From an uncultured Collinsella sp. (GTDB lineage Bacteria > Actinomycetota > Coriobacteriia > Coriobacteriales > Coriobacteriaceae), in NCBI GenBank assembly GCA_900541195.1, contig UQIY01000030.1, positions 1-28,429 of the forward strand: a DNA stretch of 28,429 nucleotides. Reading direction: 5' to 3'. Position 1 is the stretch's first letter, and each line of letters opens with the position of its first letter. A model generated the notes under the pieces. The model saw only the letters and a program-made list of their open reading frames with translations. It ran no database searches and had not been told where the DNA came from. Shown here one piece after another: positions 16,641 to 24,673 of this stretch. Position numbers and translations under genes: made by a program.

Positions 16641-17473
16641 GAAAGATCGTATCGGTCCTGAGCGCCGCTGTGCTTACGCTTACGCTGTGCGCCTGTTCTT
16701 CGGGATCTTCTACCTCTTCCATTACCGTCGCCGGCTCCACGACCTGCCTTCCTATCGCCGAGATTGCGGCCGAGGGCTTTAAGGAGGAGACCGGCATCGA
16801 CGTGCTCGTTTCCGGTTTGGGTTCTTCCGCTGGCATCGAGGCCGTCAGCGCCGGCACAGCCGATATCGCCAGCTCCTCCCGTGGACTCAATGCCGACGAA
16901 CAGGATCTGGGCCTGACTCCCATCGTCATTGCCCACGACGGTATCGCGGTCATCGTGAACGACGATAACCCGGTCGATAACCTCTCGACCGAGCAGCTCC
17001 GCGATATTTACGCCGGCAAGATCACCAACTGGAAAGAAGTCGGTGGCGAGGACCTGAGGATCCAGGTCATCAATCGAGATGAGGCGTCCGGCACGCGTGA
17101 GGCCTTCCGCACCATCGTGATGGACGGCACCCCGTTCGATCGCCGCTCGGCCGTTCTTTCGGGCACGGGCCAGGTGCGCGACGTGGTATCTCGTTCGCGC
17201 GGTGCCATTGGCTACATTTCGCTGGGCTTCGTCGATAGCCTCAACGCCAAGACCTCGGTCAAGGCCGTCTCGGTCAATCATGTTGAGGCGTCCGAGAAGA
17301 CGGTCGCGAGCGGCGGCTATCCCATCTCACGCGACCTTTACTTCTTTGTGAAGGGTGCGCCTTCGCAGCAGGCGCAGGATTATATCGACTATGTGACGTC
17401 CGAAAAGATGGACAAGCAGATTCGCGAGGCGGGCTTTATTCCCGTCACCAACGACGAGAAGGGGAGTGAGTAG
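16637..17473 (+). CDS. pstS: PstS, phosphate-binding lipoprotein of the Pst ABC transporter
   Basis: PstS captures inorganic phosphate outside the membrane and delivers it to PstCA. The signal peptide ends in the lipobox LCAC, with Cys20 the likely lipidated residue, then a Ser-rich linker. Ligand-loop segments are AGSTTCLP, GLGSSAGIEA, IASSSRGL and NRDEASGTREAF, the last typical of phosphate-binding PstS. At 278 residues it is the short form common in Gram-positive bacteria. Its ATG lies in the ATGA overlap with pgeF, leaving no room for a dedicated Pho-box promoter just upstream. pstC follows immediately. Confidence 0.93.
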   Translation: MRKIVSVLSAAVLTLTLCACSSGSSTSSITVAGSTTCLPIAEIAAEGFKEETGIDVLVSGLGSSAGIEAVSAGTADIASSSRGLNADEQDLGLTPIVIAHDGIAVIVNDDNPVDNLSTEQLRDIYAGKITNWKEVGGEDLRIQVINRDEASGTREAFRTIVMDGTPFDRRSAVLSGTGQVRDVVSRSRGAIGYISLGFVDSLNAKTSVKAVSVNHVEASEKTVASGGYPISRDLYFFVKGAPSQQAQDYIDYVTSEKMDKQIREAGFIPVTNDEKGSE

Positions 17474-17474
17474 C

Positions 17475-18401
17475 ATGGAAGCACAGGAAAACTCCCAGAC
17501 TGAGCAGAATGTTCAGACGCCCAAGAAGCGCGAGCTGGCGCTCGTATCGCGCAGTACCTATATCAAGGAGAAGGCGCTGCAGTGGATCTTCTTTGCCTGC
17601 GCGTTCTTGGCGGTCGTTACCGTCATCCTGATTTTTGTCTTTACCACGTACTCGGCGCTGCCCGTCTTTACCGACATCGGTCTGGCGGACTTCTTTAGCT
17701 TTACGTGGGCGCCCTCTGAGGGCCACTACGGCATCATGTCGCTGCTTGCCGGCTCAGGTCTGGTGACCGTCGGTGCGCTCGCCATGGGCGTGCCGCTAGG
17801 TGTGGGTACGGCCGTATACCTGGTCGAGATCGCCGGCAAGCGCGTGCGCAAGCTCATCAGCCCTGCCGTCGACCTGCTGGCCGGCATCCCTTCTATCATC
17901 TACGGCTTTTTCGGCATGATCATCATCCGCCCGTTTATCGCACAACTGACCGGTGGTCTTGGTTTTGGTGCGCTGACAGCGTGGTTCGTGCTCGCCATCA
18001 TGATCGTCCCTACCATCACGACGCTTACCATCGATGCCCTCAATTCCATTCCCATGGGCATTCGCGAGGCATCGTATGCCATGGGTGCTACTAAGTGGCA
18101 GACCATCTATAAGGTCGTGCTACCTGCCGCCAAACTGGGTATCGTTGATGCCATCGTGCTGGGTATGGGCCGTGCCATCGGTGAGACCATGGCCGTGCTC
18201 ATGGTCGTGGGTAACGCTCCGGTTATTCCCGACAGCATTGCGAGCCCCATCTCGACGCTCACGAGCCAGATCGCGCTCGACATGAGCTATTCCTCGGGCC
18301 TGCACCGCTCGGCTCTGTTCGGCATGGGCGTGGTCCTGTTTATCATCTCCGCCATGCTGGTGGGCATCGTCCGTCTGATTTCCAAGAAGAAGAGGGGGTA
18401 G
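17475..18401 (+). CDS. pstC: PstC, phosphate ABC transporter permease
   Basis: PstC is one of the two membrane subunits forming the phosphate channel. Six hydrophobic spans follow a polar N-terminus of about 40 residues. The cytoplasmic EAA loop that contacts PstB is clear (REASYAMGATKWQTIYKVVL), as is GIPSIIYGFFGM. I chose ATG 17475 (308 residues), one base after the pstS stop and eight bases after GGGGAG; an in-frame GTG at 17466 lies inside that ribosome site. pstA starts three bases after the stop. Confidence 0.94.
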   Translation: MEAQENSQTEQNVQTPKKRELALVSRSTYIKEKALQWIFFACAFLAVVTVILIFVFTTYSALPVFTDIGLADFFSFTWAPSEGHYGIMSLLAGSGLVTVGALAMGVPLGVGTAVYLVEIAGKRVRKLISPAVDLLAGIPSIIYGFFGMIIIRPFIAQLTGGLGFGALTAWFVLAIMIVPTITTLTIDALNSIPMGIREASYAMGATKWQTIYKVVLPAAKLGIVDAIVLGMGRAIGETMAVLMVVGNAPVIPDSIASPISTLTSQIALDMSYSSGLHRSALFGMGVVLFIISAMLVGIVRLISKKKRG

Positions 18402-18404
18402 GCT

Positions 18405-19310
18405 ATGTCCGATTCCGTTGACACGACGGTCGATACGACCTCGTCGCGCGAGCGCATCAAGCGTGCCCTTTCCCACGGTAAGAAGGGCCGTATCAACAAG
18501 GACCTGTCAAACAAGATCATGCTCGGCGTGTTCCGCGCCGCGGCCTACATCACCACGCTTGTGCTGGTCGCTATCATCGCCTACGTGGTTGTTAATGGCT
18601 TACCGCATATTTCGCTCGACTTTATCTTCGGTTGGCCCCAGGGTGTCAACGCCGAGGGCGGCATTTGGCCTACGATTGTCTCGACCATCTACGTGACGGC
18701 GCTCGCCATGCTCATCTGTACGCCGGTCGCCGTGCTAGCGGCCGTCTATCTGGCCGAGTACGCCAAACAGGGCAAGGTCGTCGAGCTCATCCGTTATGCT
18801 GCCGATGCTTTGGCCTCGGTGCCCTCCATCGTTATGGGTCTCTTTGGCTACGCCTTGTTTGTCGAGGCCATGGGCCTGGGCCTTTCGATGGTCTCGGCTG
18901 CCCTGGCGCTGGCGCTTCTGATGCTGCCTATCGTCATGCGCACCACCGAGGAGGCTATTCGCGCCGTGCCGCGCTATATCCGTTGGGGCGCATATGGCTT
19001 GGGCGCCACTAAGTGGCAGGTCGTTTCCAAGATCGTGCTTCCTTCCGCCTTTGGCCGCATCGCCACCGGCATCGTCCTTGCCATCGGCCGTGCCATCGGC
19101 GAGACCGCGGTTGTACTTTACACCATGGGCCAGGCCATCAATCTACCTATTTCGCCGCTCGATTCCGGCCGCCCCATGACGGTCCATCTGTACCTGCTTG
19201 CCAACGACGGCATCAACATGAACGCAGCCTACGGCACCGCGCTCTTGCTGATGGTGATCATTTTGGCCTTCAACCTGTTTGCGCGCTTCCTGTCGCGCAA
19301 GCGTCGCTAG
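18405..19310 (+). CDS. pstA: PstA, phosphate ABC transporter permease
   Basis: PstA is the second channel subunit, pairing with PstC. It has a charged N-terminal tail of about 40 residues, six spans, and the EAA loop YGLGATKWQVVSKIVLPSAF matching that of PstC. SVPSIVMGLFGYALF is the region equivalent to GIPSIIYGFFGM in PstC. The 301-residue length is normal. ATG 18405 follows GAGGGGG. pstB begins 12 bases after the stop. Confidence 0.94.
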   Translation: MSDSVDTTVDTTSSRERIKRALSHGKKGRINKDLSNKIMLGVFRAAAYITTLVLVAIIAYVVVNGLPHISLDFIFGWPQGVNAEGGIWPTIVSTIYVTALAMLICTPVAVLAAVYLAEYAKQGKVVELIRYAADALASVPSIVMGLFGYALFVEAMGLGLSMVSAALALALLMLPIVMRTTEEAIRAVPRYIRWGAYGLGATKWQVVSKIVLPSAFGRIATGIVLAIGRAIGETAVVLYTMGQAINLPISPLDSGRPMTVHLYLLANDGINMNAAYGTALLLMVIILAFNLFARFLSRKRR

Positions 19311-19322
19311 TTAAGGAGTCCC

Positions 19323-20126
<804 letters not shown>

Positions 20127-20218
20127 TCGGTGCGACTAGTCCCAAGCCGATCGGATCTGGTCCGGTGCGTATTCACTGTGCGGGCGGCATGACCGCACCC
20201 AACTGATTGGAGTGAACC

Positions 20219-21076
20219 ATGCGTAAACTGTTTTCCCGTCAGCTCATCGAGGCCCGCCACGAGATGCTGAGCATCTACGAGGCCGTCGATCTGGCCCTCC
20301 ACGATGCCGTTAAGGCCTATGTGACCGACGACCGCAAGCTCGCCACCAAGACCAAGAAGCGCACGCTTTCGATTGACGCGCGCTGCGCTAACTTGGAGGC
20401 CGTGTGCTACAACCTGATCGCCACGCAGTCACCGGTCGCCTCCGACTTCCGCCTGCTTCAGACGATCATCTACGTCGACTTTAACCTGCAGCGCATGACC
20501 GATAAGGTCCGTCAGATCTGCCGCGCCACGCGTCACATGGTCAAGGCCGACATCTCGCTGCCTCAGGAGCTCGTCGGCACGGTTGAGGCCGAGGCCGAGG
20601 CCGTGTACCAGGTGCTGGGCTCGTCGCTGTCCGCGCTCGTCACCAACGACATGTCCATCATCTGCAACCTGGCCGTTGAGGATGAGCCGGTACATGCGGC
20701 GTACGAGAAGTTCTTCCGTACCTTTAACCGCATGGACACCGGCGATTTTATGGACGACGACAGCAACTATGACGACCTGCGCCGTGCCATCATGGTTTCG
20801 CGCTACCTCGATCGCATTGCCTCGATTTCCATCGATGCCGCCTGCCGTCTGACCTTCCTTTTGACCGGACAGCGTATGACTGCCGGCGATATCGCCTGTA
20901 CGGATGAGGACGAGCTCGAGAGCATGCGCGTGCCTTCGGGCGAGGGCGTCATTATGAGGCCCGCCGTGGATGCACGCTTTGTTGCCAAGGTGCCCGCTAA
21001 CGAGGTGAGCGAGGGTCTTCGCTACCTGTTGGATCATCTTGAGGACGAGGATGATGCCGAGGACGACGAGGAGTAG
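20219..21076 (+). CDS. phoU: PhoU, phosphate signalling regulator
   Basis: PhoU is a peripheral helical-bundle protein that links Pst transporter state to the phosphate two-component sensor and restrains uptake. The N-terminal half (FSRQLIEARHEMLSIYEAVD, then DARCANLEAVCYNLIATQSP and DFRLLQTIIYVDFNLQRMTD) and the repeated second bundle are recognisable. At 285 residues it is about 60 longer than usual. The extra part is a C-terminal extension ending in a strongly acidic run (residues about 272-285, almost all Asp and Glu). ATG 20219 follows TTGGAG. No phoR/phoB genes are present, so the signalling partners must be elsewhere. Confidence 0.92.
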   Translation: MRKLFSRQLIEARHEMLSIYEAVDLALHDAVKAYVTDDRKLATKTKKRTLSIDARCANLEAVCYNLIATQSPVASDFRLLQTIIYVDFNLQRMTDKVRQICRATRHMVKADISLPQELVGTVEAEAEAVYQVLGSSLSALVTNDMSIICNLAVEDEPVHAAYEKFFRTFNRMDTGDFMDDDSNYDDLRRAIMVSRYLDRIASISIDAACRLTFLLTGQRMTAGDIACTDEDELESMRVPSGEGVIMRPAVDARFVAKVPANEVSEGLRYLLDHLEDEDDAEDDEE

Positions 21077-21111
21077 GGTACCCCGTTCGTTGAGAGATTG
21101 TAAATACCTAA

Positions 21112-21147
21112 GGGAGCGCGGCCTTGCGGATGCGGGGCTGCGCTCTT
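21112..21147 (+). terminator. Hairpin after phoU, possible weak terminator
   Basis: GAGCGCGGCC (21114-21123) pairs with GGCTGCGCTC (21136-21145) with one G-T wobble and a 12-base loop. Only a short T-poor tail follows, so it is at best a partial terminator or attenuator between phoU and the yggS homologue. Confidence 0.45.
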
Positions 21148-21195
21148 GCGTTAGCATGGGACTACTTGTTGTGCTGTTAGCGGAGGCGATTGGCA

Positions 21196-21933
21196 ATGGA
21201 TAACTATTTGAATGTAATGCGCGCTCGCCGCGAGCAGATACTCGAGCGTTTCTATGCCGCGCTCGATCGCGCCGGGAGGCCCCGTGATGCCGCGCGTTTG
21301 ATTGCCGTGTCCAAGACCGTCGGCGTCGATGAGACCATCGCGGCCATCCAGGTGGGATATCGCCATTTTGCCGAGAACCGCCCGCAAGAGCTCGTCCGCA
21401 AACTTGCAGGTCTGGCGGATCATCCGGAGCTGCCCGAGGTGCGCTTCGACATGATTGGCAACCTTCAGACCAACAAGATCAACGCGGTGTTGGGCTCGGC
21501 CGAGCTGATTCATTCGGTGGGGTCGCTTCATTTGGCGCAGGCGATCTCGAGCCGTGCCATTCGCAAGATCGAAGCTGGCGAGCTCGCCGCCCCCCAGCAG
21601 GTGCTGATCGAGGTTAACGTAAGCGGCGAGGAGTCCAAGGGCGGTTTTTCGCCCGATGAGATTCGTGGCGCTGCCGGCGAGCTTGCGGAACTTGAGGGAA
21701 TTTGTGTGCAGGGCCTTATGACTATGGCCCCTCGGGGGAACAAGGATGTGGCGCGTCGCACCTTTGCCGGGCTGCGAGAGCTGAGGGATGAGTTGGAGGC
21801 GGCGCATCCCGATCTGAGGCTGCCCGAGCTTTCTTGCGGCATGAGCGAGGACTTTGAGCCTGCCCTTGAGGAGGGCTCTACGCTCGTTCGCCTGGGCAGG
21901 GTAGTATTTAGCCCGGAGTTTGCAGTAAAATAG
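21196..21933 (+). CDS. YggS/PLPBP family pyridoxal-phosphate-binding protein
   Basis: This family binds pyridoxal 5'-phosphate on a single alanine-racemase-like barrel and helps keep vitamin B6 and amino-acid pools balanced; no enzyme activity is established. The PLP lysine is Lys40 in AVSKTV. HFAENRPQELVRK, DMIGNLQTNKIN, EVNVSGEESKGGF and LSCGMSEDFEPALEEGSTLVRLG are all family blocks. I chose ATG 21196 (245 residues), nine bases after GGAGG, over the TTG at 21190. Such genes are often found just before sepF in Gram-positive bacteria, as here. The 60-base gap to sepF contains an inverted repeat. Confidence 0.94.
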   Translation: MDNYLNVMRARREQILERFYAALDRAGRPRDAARLIAVSKTVGVDETIAAIQVGYRHFAENRPQELVRKLAGLADHPELPEVRFDMIGNLQTNKINAVLGSAELIHSVGSLHLAQAISSRAIRKIEAGELAAPQQVLIEVNVSGEESKGGFSPDEIRGAAGELAELEGICVQGLMTMAPRGNKDVARRTFAGLRELRDELEAAHPDLRLPELSCGMSEDFEPALEEGSTLVRLGRVVFSPEFAVK

Positions 21934-21951
21934 GGCTCTGAAGTGCGCACT

Positions 21952-21977
21952 GGTTTACAGAGCGCCTGCACTAAACC
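21952..21977 (+). repeat. Inverted repeat in the sepF leader
   Basis: GGTTTA (21952-21957) and TAAACC (21972-21977) form a perfect 6-base dyad with a 14-base loop, ending about seven bases before the sepF ribosome site. The palindrome GTGCGCAC (21943-21950) lies just upstream. Either could be an operator or leader structure; no function is known. Confidence 0.4.
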
Positions 21978-21993
21978 GTGAGAGGACACAACC

Positions 21994-22719
21994 ATGGGCT
22001 TCCTTGACGAGATTAAAAATAAGATGCACCTGGGCGGCCAGCAGGGTTACGACCAGAGCTATGACCAGGATGACGACTACGGCTACGATGACGGCTACGA
22101 TGATGGCTATCAGAACAACGGCTACAGCGGTACCTCGGGCGAGGGCTTCTATACCCAGGACGAGCCGAGTAACGGCCTGCTGGGCCAAACGCGCCGCGGT
22201 GAGGCCGAGTCGGTCGCCGTGTATACGCGCTCCGGCCAGCTGGTCGGCGATGACTCGCGTCATGCAACGACGTACAATCCGCCGTCGCGTTCTCAGGATA
22301 GTGCCGCAGGCGGCTATCGCCCCGGCGCTTACGACACGCCGTCGAGTTATGCCGAGAGCGCCCGCGCTCGTGCCGCGGCACCTGCGCCCGCTTCTGCGCC
22401 GAGCGACGCCTCGGCCTATGCAAACAACATCATTAACGCCACGCCGCAGCTGCCTGCCTATGTCCTGCGCCCTGAGAGCTATGACGATGTCGAGACCGTT
22501 GTCCGCCGCGTGCGCACCAAGCAGCCCGTTGCGCTGATTTTTGTTGGCGTTCGCACCGAGGTCGCCAAGCGTGTCCTGGACTTTAGCTATGGCTTTGCCT
22601 GCGGCCTGGGCGCTACGGTCAAAGAGGTGGGCGATCGCGTGTTTATGGTGCTGCCCGCCGGCTGCGAGGTCAAGGATTCGGACCTCAAGAAGCTGCGCGC
22701 CGACGGCTACCTTAAGTAA
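21994..22719 (+). CDS. sepF: SepF, membrane anchor of the FtsZ ring
   Basis: SepF binds the FtsZ C-terminal peptide and tethers it to the membrane, doing the job of FtsA, which is missing from this cluster. The first ~13 residues (MGFLDEIKNKMHL) can form the amphipathic membrane helix. Residues about 150-241 are the SepF core domain (VLRPESYDDVETVVRRVRT, then PVALIFVGVR and DFSYGFACGLGATVKEVG). The linker between them is about 130 residues long. Its first part (residues about 19-45) is a run of Tyr, Asp and Gly with repeated GYDDG units, and the rest is Ala/Ser/Pro-rich. ATG 21994 has GAGAGGA upstream. yggT and divIVA follow, as in many Gram-positive bacteria. Confidence 0.95.
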   Translation: MGFLDEIKNKMHLGGQQGYDQSYDQDDDYGYDDGYDDGYQNNGYSGTSGEGFYTQDEPSNGLLGQTRRGEAESVAVYTRSGQLVGDDSRHATTYNPPSRSQDSAAGGYRPGAYDTPSSYAESARARAAAPAPASAPSDASAYANNIINATPQLPAYVLRPESYDDVETVVRRVRTKQPVALIFVGVRTEVAKRVLDFSYGFACGLGATVKEVGDRVFMVLPAGCEVKDSDLKKLRADGYLK

Positions 22720-22740
22720 ACCCAAGACGAGGAGATTCTC

Positions 22741-23022
22741 ATCAACATCTACACCATTGTCCAGCTGGTCAACACGCTGTTCAACTTCTACTCCACACTT
22801 ATTGTGGTCTATTGCTTTATGACGTGGATTCCCATGAAGCAGGGCGGCCTGCTGCAGGATATCGCCGCGGTGCTCGATAGCGTCTGCGGTCCGTGGCTCA
22901 ACCTGTTTCGTCGGTTTATTCCGCCGATGGGCGGCGTTGATTTTTCGCCGGTCGTTGCGATTATTGCGTTGCAGTTGGTGCAGAGGCTGATTCTGCAGCT
23001 TCTTATAGGTATACTCGTATAG
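22741..23022 (+). CDS. YggT family membrane protein (probable non-standard ATC start)
   Basis: This is a small two-span membrane protein of the YggT family, whose genes often sit between sepF and divIVA; a role in division or envelope work is inferred from context. The family block RRFIPPMGGVDFSPVVAII is clear. No ATG, GTG or TTG exists in frame between the sepF stop (22717-22719) and GTG 22804, which lies inside the first span. Homology-like sequence (INIYTIVQLVNTLFNFYSTL) extends up to an ATC at 22741, placed six bases after GAGGAG, an ideal spacing. I therefore annotate ATC as start (93 residues). An ATT at 22735 is too close to the ribosome site, and a base error or true mutation of an ATG is possible. 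Confidence 0.75.
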   Translation: MNIYTIVQLVNTLFNFYSTLIVVYCFMTWIPMKQGGLLQDIAAVLDSVCGPWLNLFRRFIPPMGGVDFSPVVAIIALQLVQRLILQLLIGILV

Positions 23023-23043
23023 TACTGGCTCAGTAACTTACGT

Positions 23044-23058
23044 CGGGCGCCCGGCGCC
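23044..23058 (+). promoter_or_regulatory. GC-rich palindromes in the divIVA leader
   Basis: CGGGCGCCCG (23044-23053) is a perfect palindrome, directly followed by GGCGCC (23053-23058). The RNA can form GGCGC-CCG-GCGCC. It lies between yggT and the divIVA ribosome site and may act as an mRNA structure or binding site. A weak promoter-like pair, CTGATT (22987) and TATACT (23010), with 17 bases between, lies upstream inside yggT. Confidence 0.3.
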
Positions 23059-23084
23059 AAGGCGATGATAAAGGAGAACTTGTT

Positions 23085-23762
23085 ATGGCTATTACCCCTG
23101 CTGACATCCAGGCTCAGACTTTCTCTGAGGCCAAGCGCGGCTATGATCCCGCCGAGGTCGACGTCTTTTTGGAGACGCTGTCCTCCGAGGTTGACGCTAT
23201 GCTTGCCAAGATTGTCGATCTTAAGGGTCGTCTGACTGCCACCGAGCAGCAGCTTGCCGACACGCAGGCCCAGCTTGCCCAGGCTCAGGACGCTGCCGCT
23301 CAGGCCGTTCCCGCCGCTCCTGTGGCCGCTCCCGCACCCGACTTCTCCGCTCAGGAGCGCCAGATCTCCGCTGCGCTGATTGCTGCCCAGCAGACCGCCG
23401 AGGGCATCGTCAACGATGCCAACGAGAACGCTGAGCGCATCCGCAACGAAGCCGACGCCAAGGCCCGCGAGGTCATCCGTCAGGCCCTGACCGAGAAGCA
23501 GGCCGAGCTCGAGGAGATCGACCGTCTGAAGGCTTCCCGTGAGGAGTTCAAAGCCGAGTACCTCAAGCTCATCCAGCACTTCATGGACGATGCGCAGAAT
23601 TCCTTCCCGTCCGACCTTATGGCCTCCACGCCGGTCGGTTCTGCGGCTTCTCCTGCAGTGACCGTTCCCGCCGCCGAGCCGCTGCCTGTCGCTGATCCGG
23701 TTGTTCCCGTGGCTGACCCCTTCGCCCCGATCGACAACTTTGCCGCCGACGACCTGGACTAG
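23085..23762 (+). CDS. divIVA: DivIVA (Wag31-like) polar/septal scaffold protein
   Basis: DivIVA is a coiled-coil protein that gathers at curved membrane (poles and septa) and recruits growth or division factors. The N-terminal lipid-binding domain is canonical (ITPADIQAQTFSEAKRGYD then VDVFLETLSSEVD). A first coiled coil spans about residues 30-68, an Ala/Pro linker about 68-85, and a second long coiled coil about 87-150. The last ~45 residues are Pro/Val/Ala-rich. At 225 residues it is mid-sized for the family. ATG 23085 follows AAAGGAG. It is the last gene of the division block and is followed by a terminator. Confidence 0.94.
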   Translation: MAITPADIQAQTFSEAKRGYDPAEVDVFLETLSSEVDAMLAKIVDLKGRLTATEQQLADTQAQLAQAQDAAAQAVPAAPVAAPAPDFSAQERQISAALIAAQQTAEGIVNDANENAERIRNEADAKAREVIRQALTEKQAELEEIDRLKASREEFKAEYLKLIQHFMDDAQNSFPSDLMASTPVGSAASPAVTVPAAEPLPVADPVVPVADPFAPIDNFAADDLD

Positions 23763-23790
23763 CTCCAGAGCTACAATCTAGTGCCCTTAA

Positions 23791-23820
23791 GAGGAGCTCG
23801 CACCTGCGGGCTCCTTTTTT
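23791..23820 (+). terminator. Rho-independent terminator after divIVA
   Basis: AGGAGCTCGC (23792-23801) pairs with GCGGGCTCCT (23806-23815) around an ACCT loop, with one wobble pair, followed by five further T. It ends the + strand division block. Confidence 0.93.
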
Positions 23821-23841
23821 GTGGCTGCATACGGGTTGGGA

Positions 23842-23884
23842 AACAAAACGCCGAGCTCTGCGTGTGATAGGGCAGAACTCGGCG
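23842..23884 (-). terminator. Rho-independent terminator of the nitroreductase transcript
   Basis: A 12-pair stem with one mismatch (23849-23861 with 23872-23884, loop of 10) is followed, on the - strand, by TTTTGTTT. It lies 44 bases beyond the nitroreductase stop. Together with the divIVA terminator it separates two convergent transcripts. Confidence 0.85.
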
Positions 23885-23928
23885 AAGGGCGCGTGGTAAA
23901 AAGGAGATTTTAGGGCATGTGCCAAAAA

Positions 23929-24459
23929 CTACTTGAGGAGGAAGTCGGAGAGGGGAATGGTGCGGGCATCGCGATGCTCGGGATCGGCGATGTGGTCGGC
24001 AGGATAGCCGCAGACGAGCATGTGATAGGGATAGACGCCCTCGGGTAGGTTGAACCGCTCTCGGGCTACCTCGGGCTTAAAATGGCATACCCAACACGTT
24101 CCCAGGCCTTGCTCCTCGGCCTCCATCATCATTTGATCGCAAACAATCGAGGTGTCGATAGCGCTGGAGTTCATCTGGTCATAGGGGCGAACCCAAGCGT
24201 CGTCGGTAACGCTGCAAATGAGGAAGATGAGCGGAGCGCCAAAGATGGACCCATCACGAGCAAACCGAGGCTGACAAGCAGCCGCCTTCTCCAAAAGCTC
24301 GGGCGTATCCAACACCATCACACGGGTTGGATGATTATTACAAGCAGAAGGAGCAATACGCCCAGCCTCAACAATGGCATCCACCACAGCCTGCTCCACA
24401 GCCCGATCCTCAAAAGAACGACAAGAATACCGAGCCCGAGCCAAATCCAAATACCCCAT
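23929..24459 (-). CDS. Nitroreductase family protein
   Basis: This is a small FMN-dependent oxidoreductase-like protein of 176 residues; the true substrate cannot be told. The N-terminal RARYSCRSFEDRAV block, ACNNHPTRVMVLDTPE, and the C-terminal GLGTCWVCHFKPE and YPYHMLVCGYP blocks fit the family. I chose ATG 24459, eight bases after GGAGG; a longer reading from 24522 adds 21 hydrophobic residues without support. The first ~70 codons are odd. In the first 54, roughly 29 end in T and only 3 in C, whereas the rest of the gene and its neighbours favour C. This suggests a mosaic or imported 5' end. Its own terminator follows. It lies 214 bases downstream of the DUF47 gene. Confidence 0.9.
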   Translation of the reverse strand: MGYLDLARARYSCRSFEDRAVEQAVVDAIVEAGRIAPSACNNHPTRVMVLDTPELLEKAAACQPRFARDGSIFGAPLIFLICSVTDDAWVRPYDQMNSSAIDTSIVCDQMMMEAEEQGLGTCWVCHFKPEVARERFNLPEGVYPYHMLVCGYPADHIADPEHRDARTIPLSDFLLK

Positions 24460-24626
24460 AACCAAATCCTCCAAAGTCAGCAAATCAATCCAAAGTAAAA
24501 CAAAGGGTACCCAAAGCCCCATCCAGCCAAACGTTTAAGGCGGTTCCAAAGTATCCAATCCGGCCCCAAGGCCCTGCCAACAAAAGCCCCATCGCTTTCA
24601 AAGTATCAGCCAAAGTTCCCAATGGT
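24460..24626 (-). repeat. Leader of the nitroreductase gene with repeated CCAAAG (CTTTGG on the - strand)
   Basis: CCAAAG occurs at 24471, 24490, 24511, 24546 and 24610, with further CAAAG copies at 24501 and 24599. Four of the five, and the one at 24599, continue with T. The 11-base repeat AAAGCCCCATC is present at 24513 and 24583. The - strand here is rich in G and T, unlike the flanking genes. No clear -35/-10 pair was seen. It may be a multi-site regulatory leader or decayed coding sequence. Confidence 0.45.
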
Positions 24627-24668
24627 GGTACGTAAGTGGTCGGGCCCGCGACCGCCGGGACACGTACC
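24627..24668 (-). repeat. Two-tier inverted repeat downstream of the DUF47 gene
   Basis: The outer arms GGTACGT (24627-24633) and ACGTACC (24662-24668) enclose the inner arms GGTCG (24638-24642) and CGACC (24649-24653). It begins five bases past the DUF47 stop. There is no T-run on either side, so it is not a normal terminator; it may stabilise the 3' end of the pit-DUF47 message or bind a protein. Confidence 0.45.
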
Positions 24669-24673
24669 CCCAA

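Noticed and set aside
24485..24673. A 62-codon - strand frame between DUF47 and nitroreductase
   Set aside because: It starts at TTG without a ribosome site, runs through the nested hairpin and the repeat-rich leader, and shows no recognisable domain. A decayed remnant cannot be excluded.
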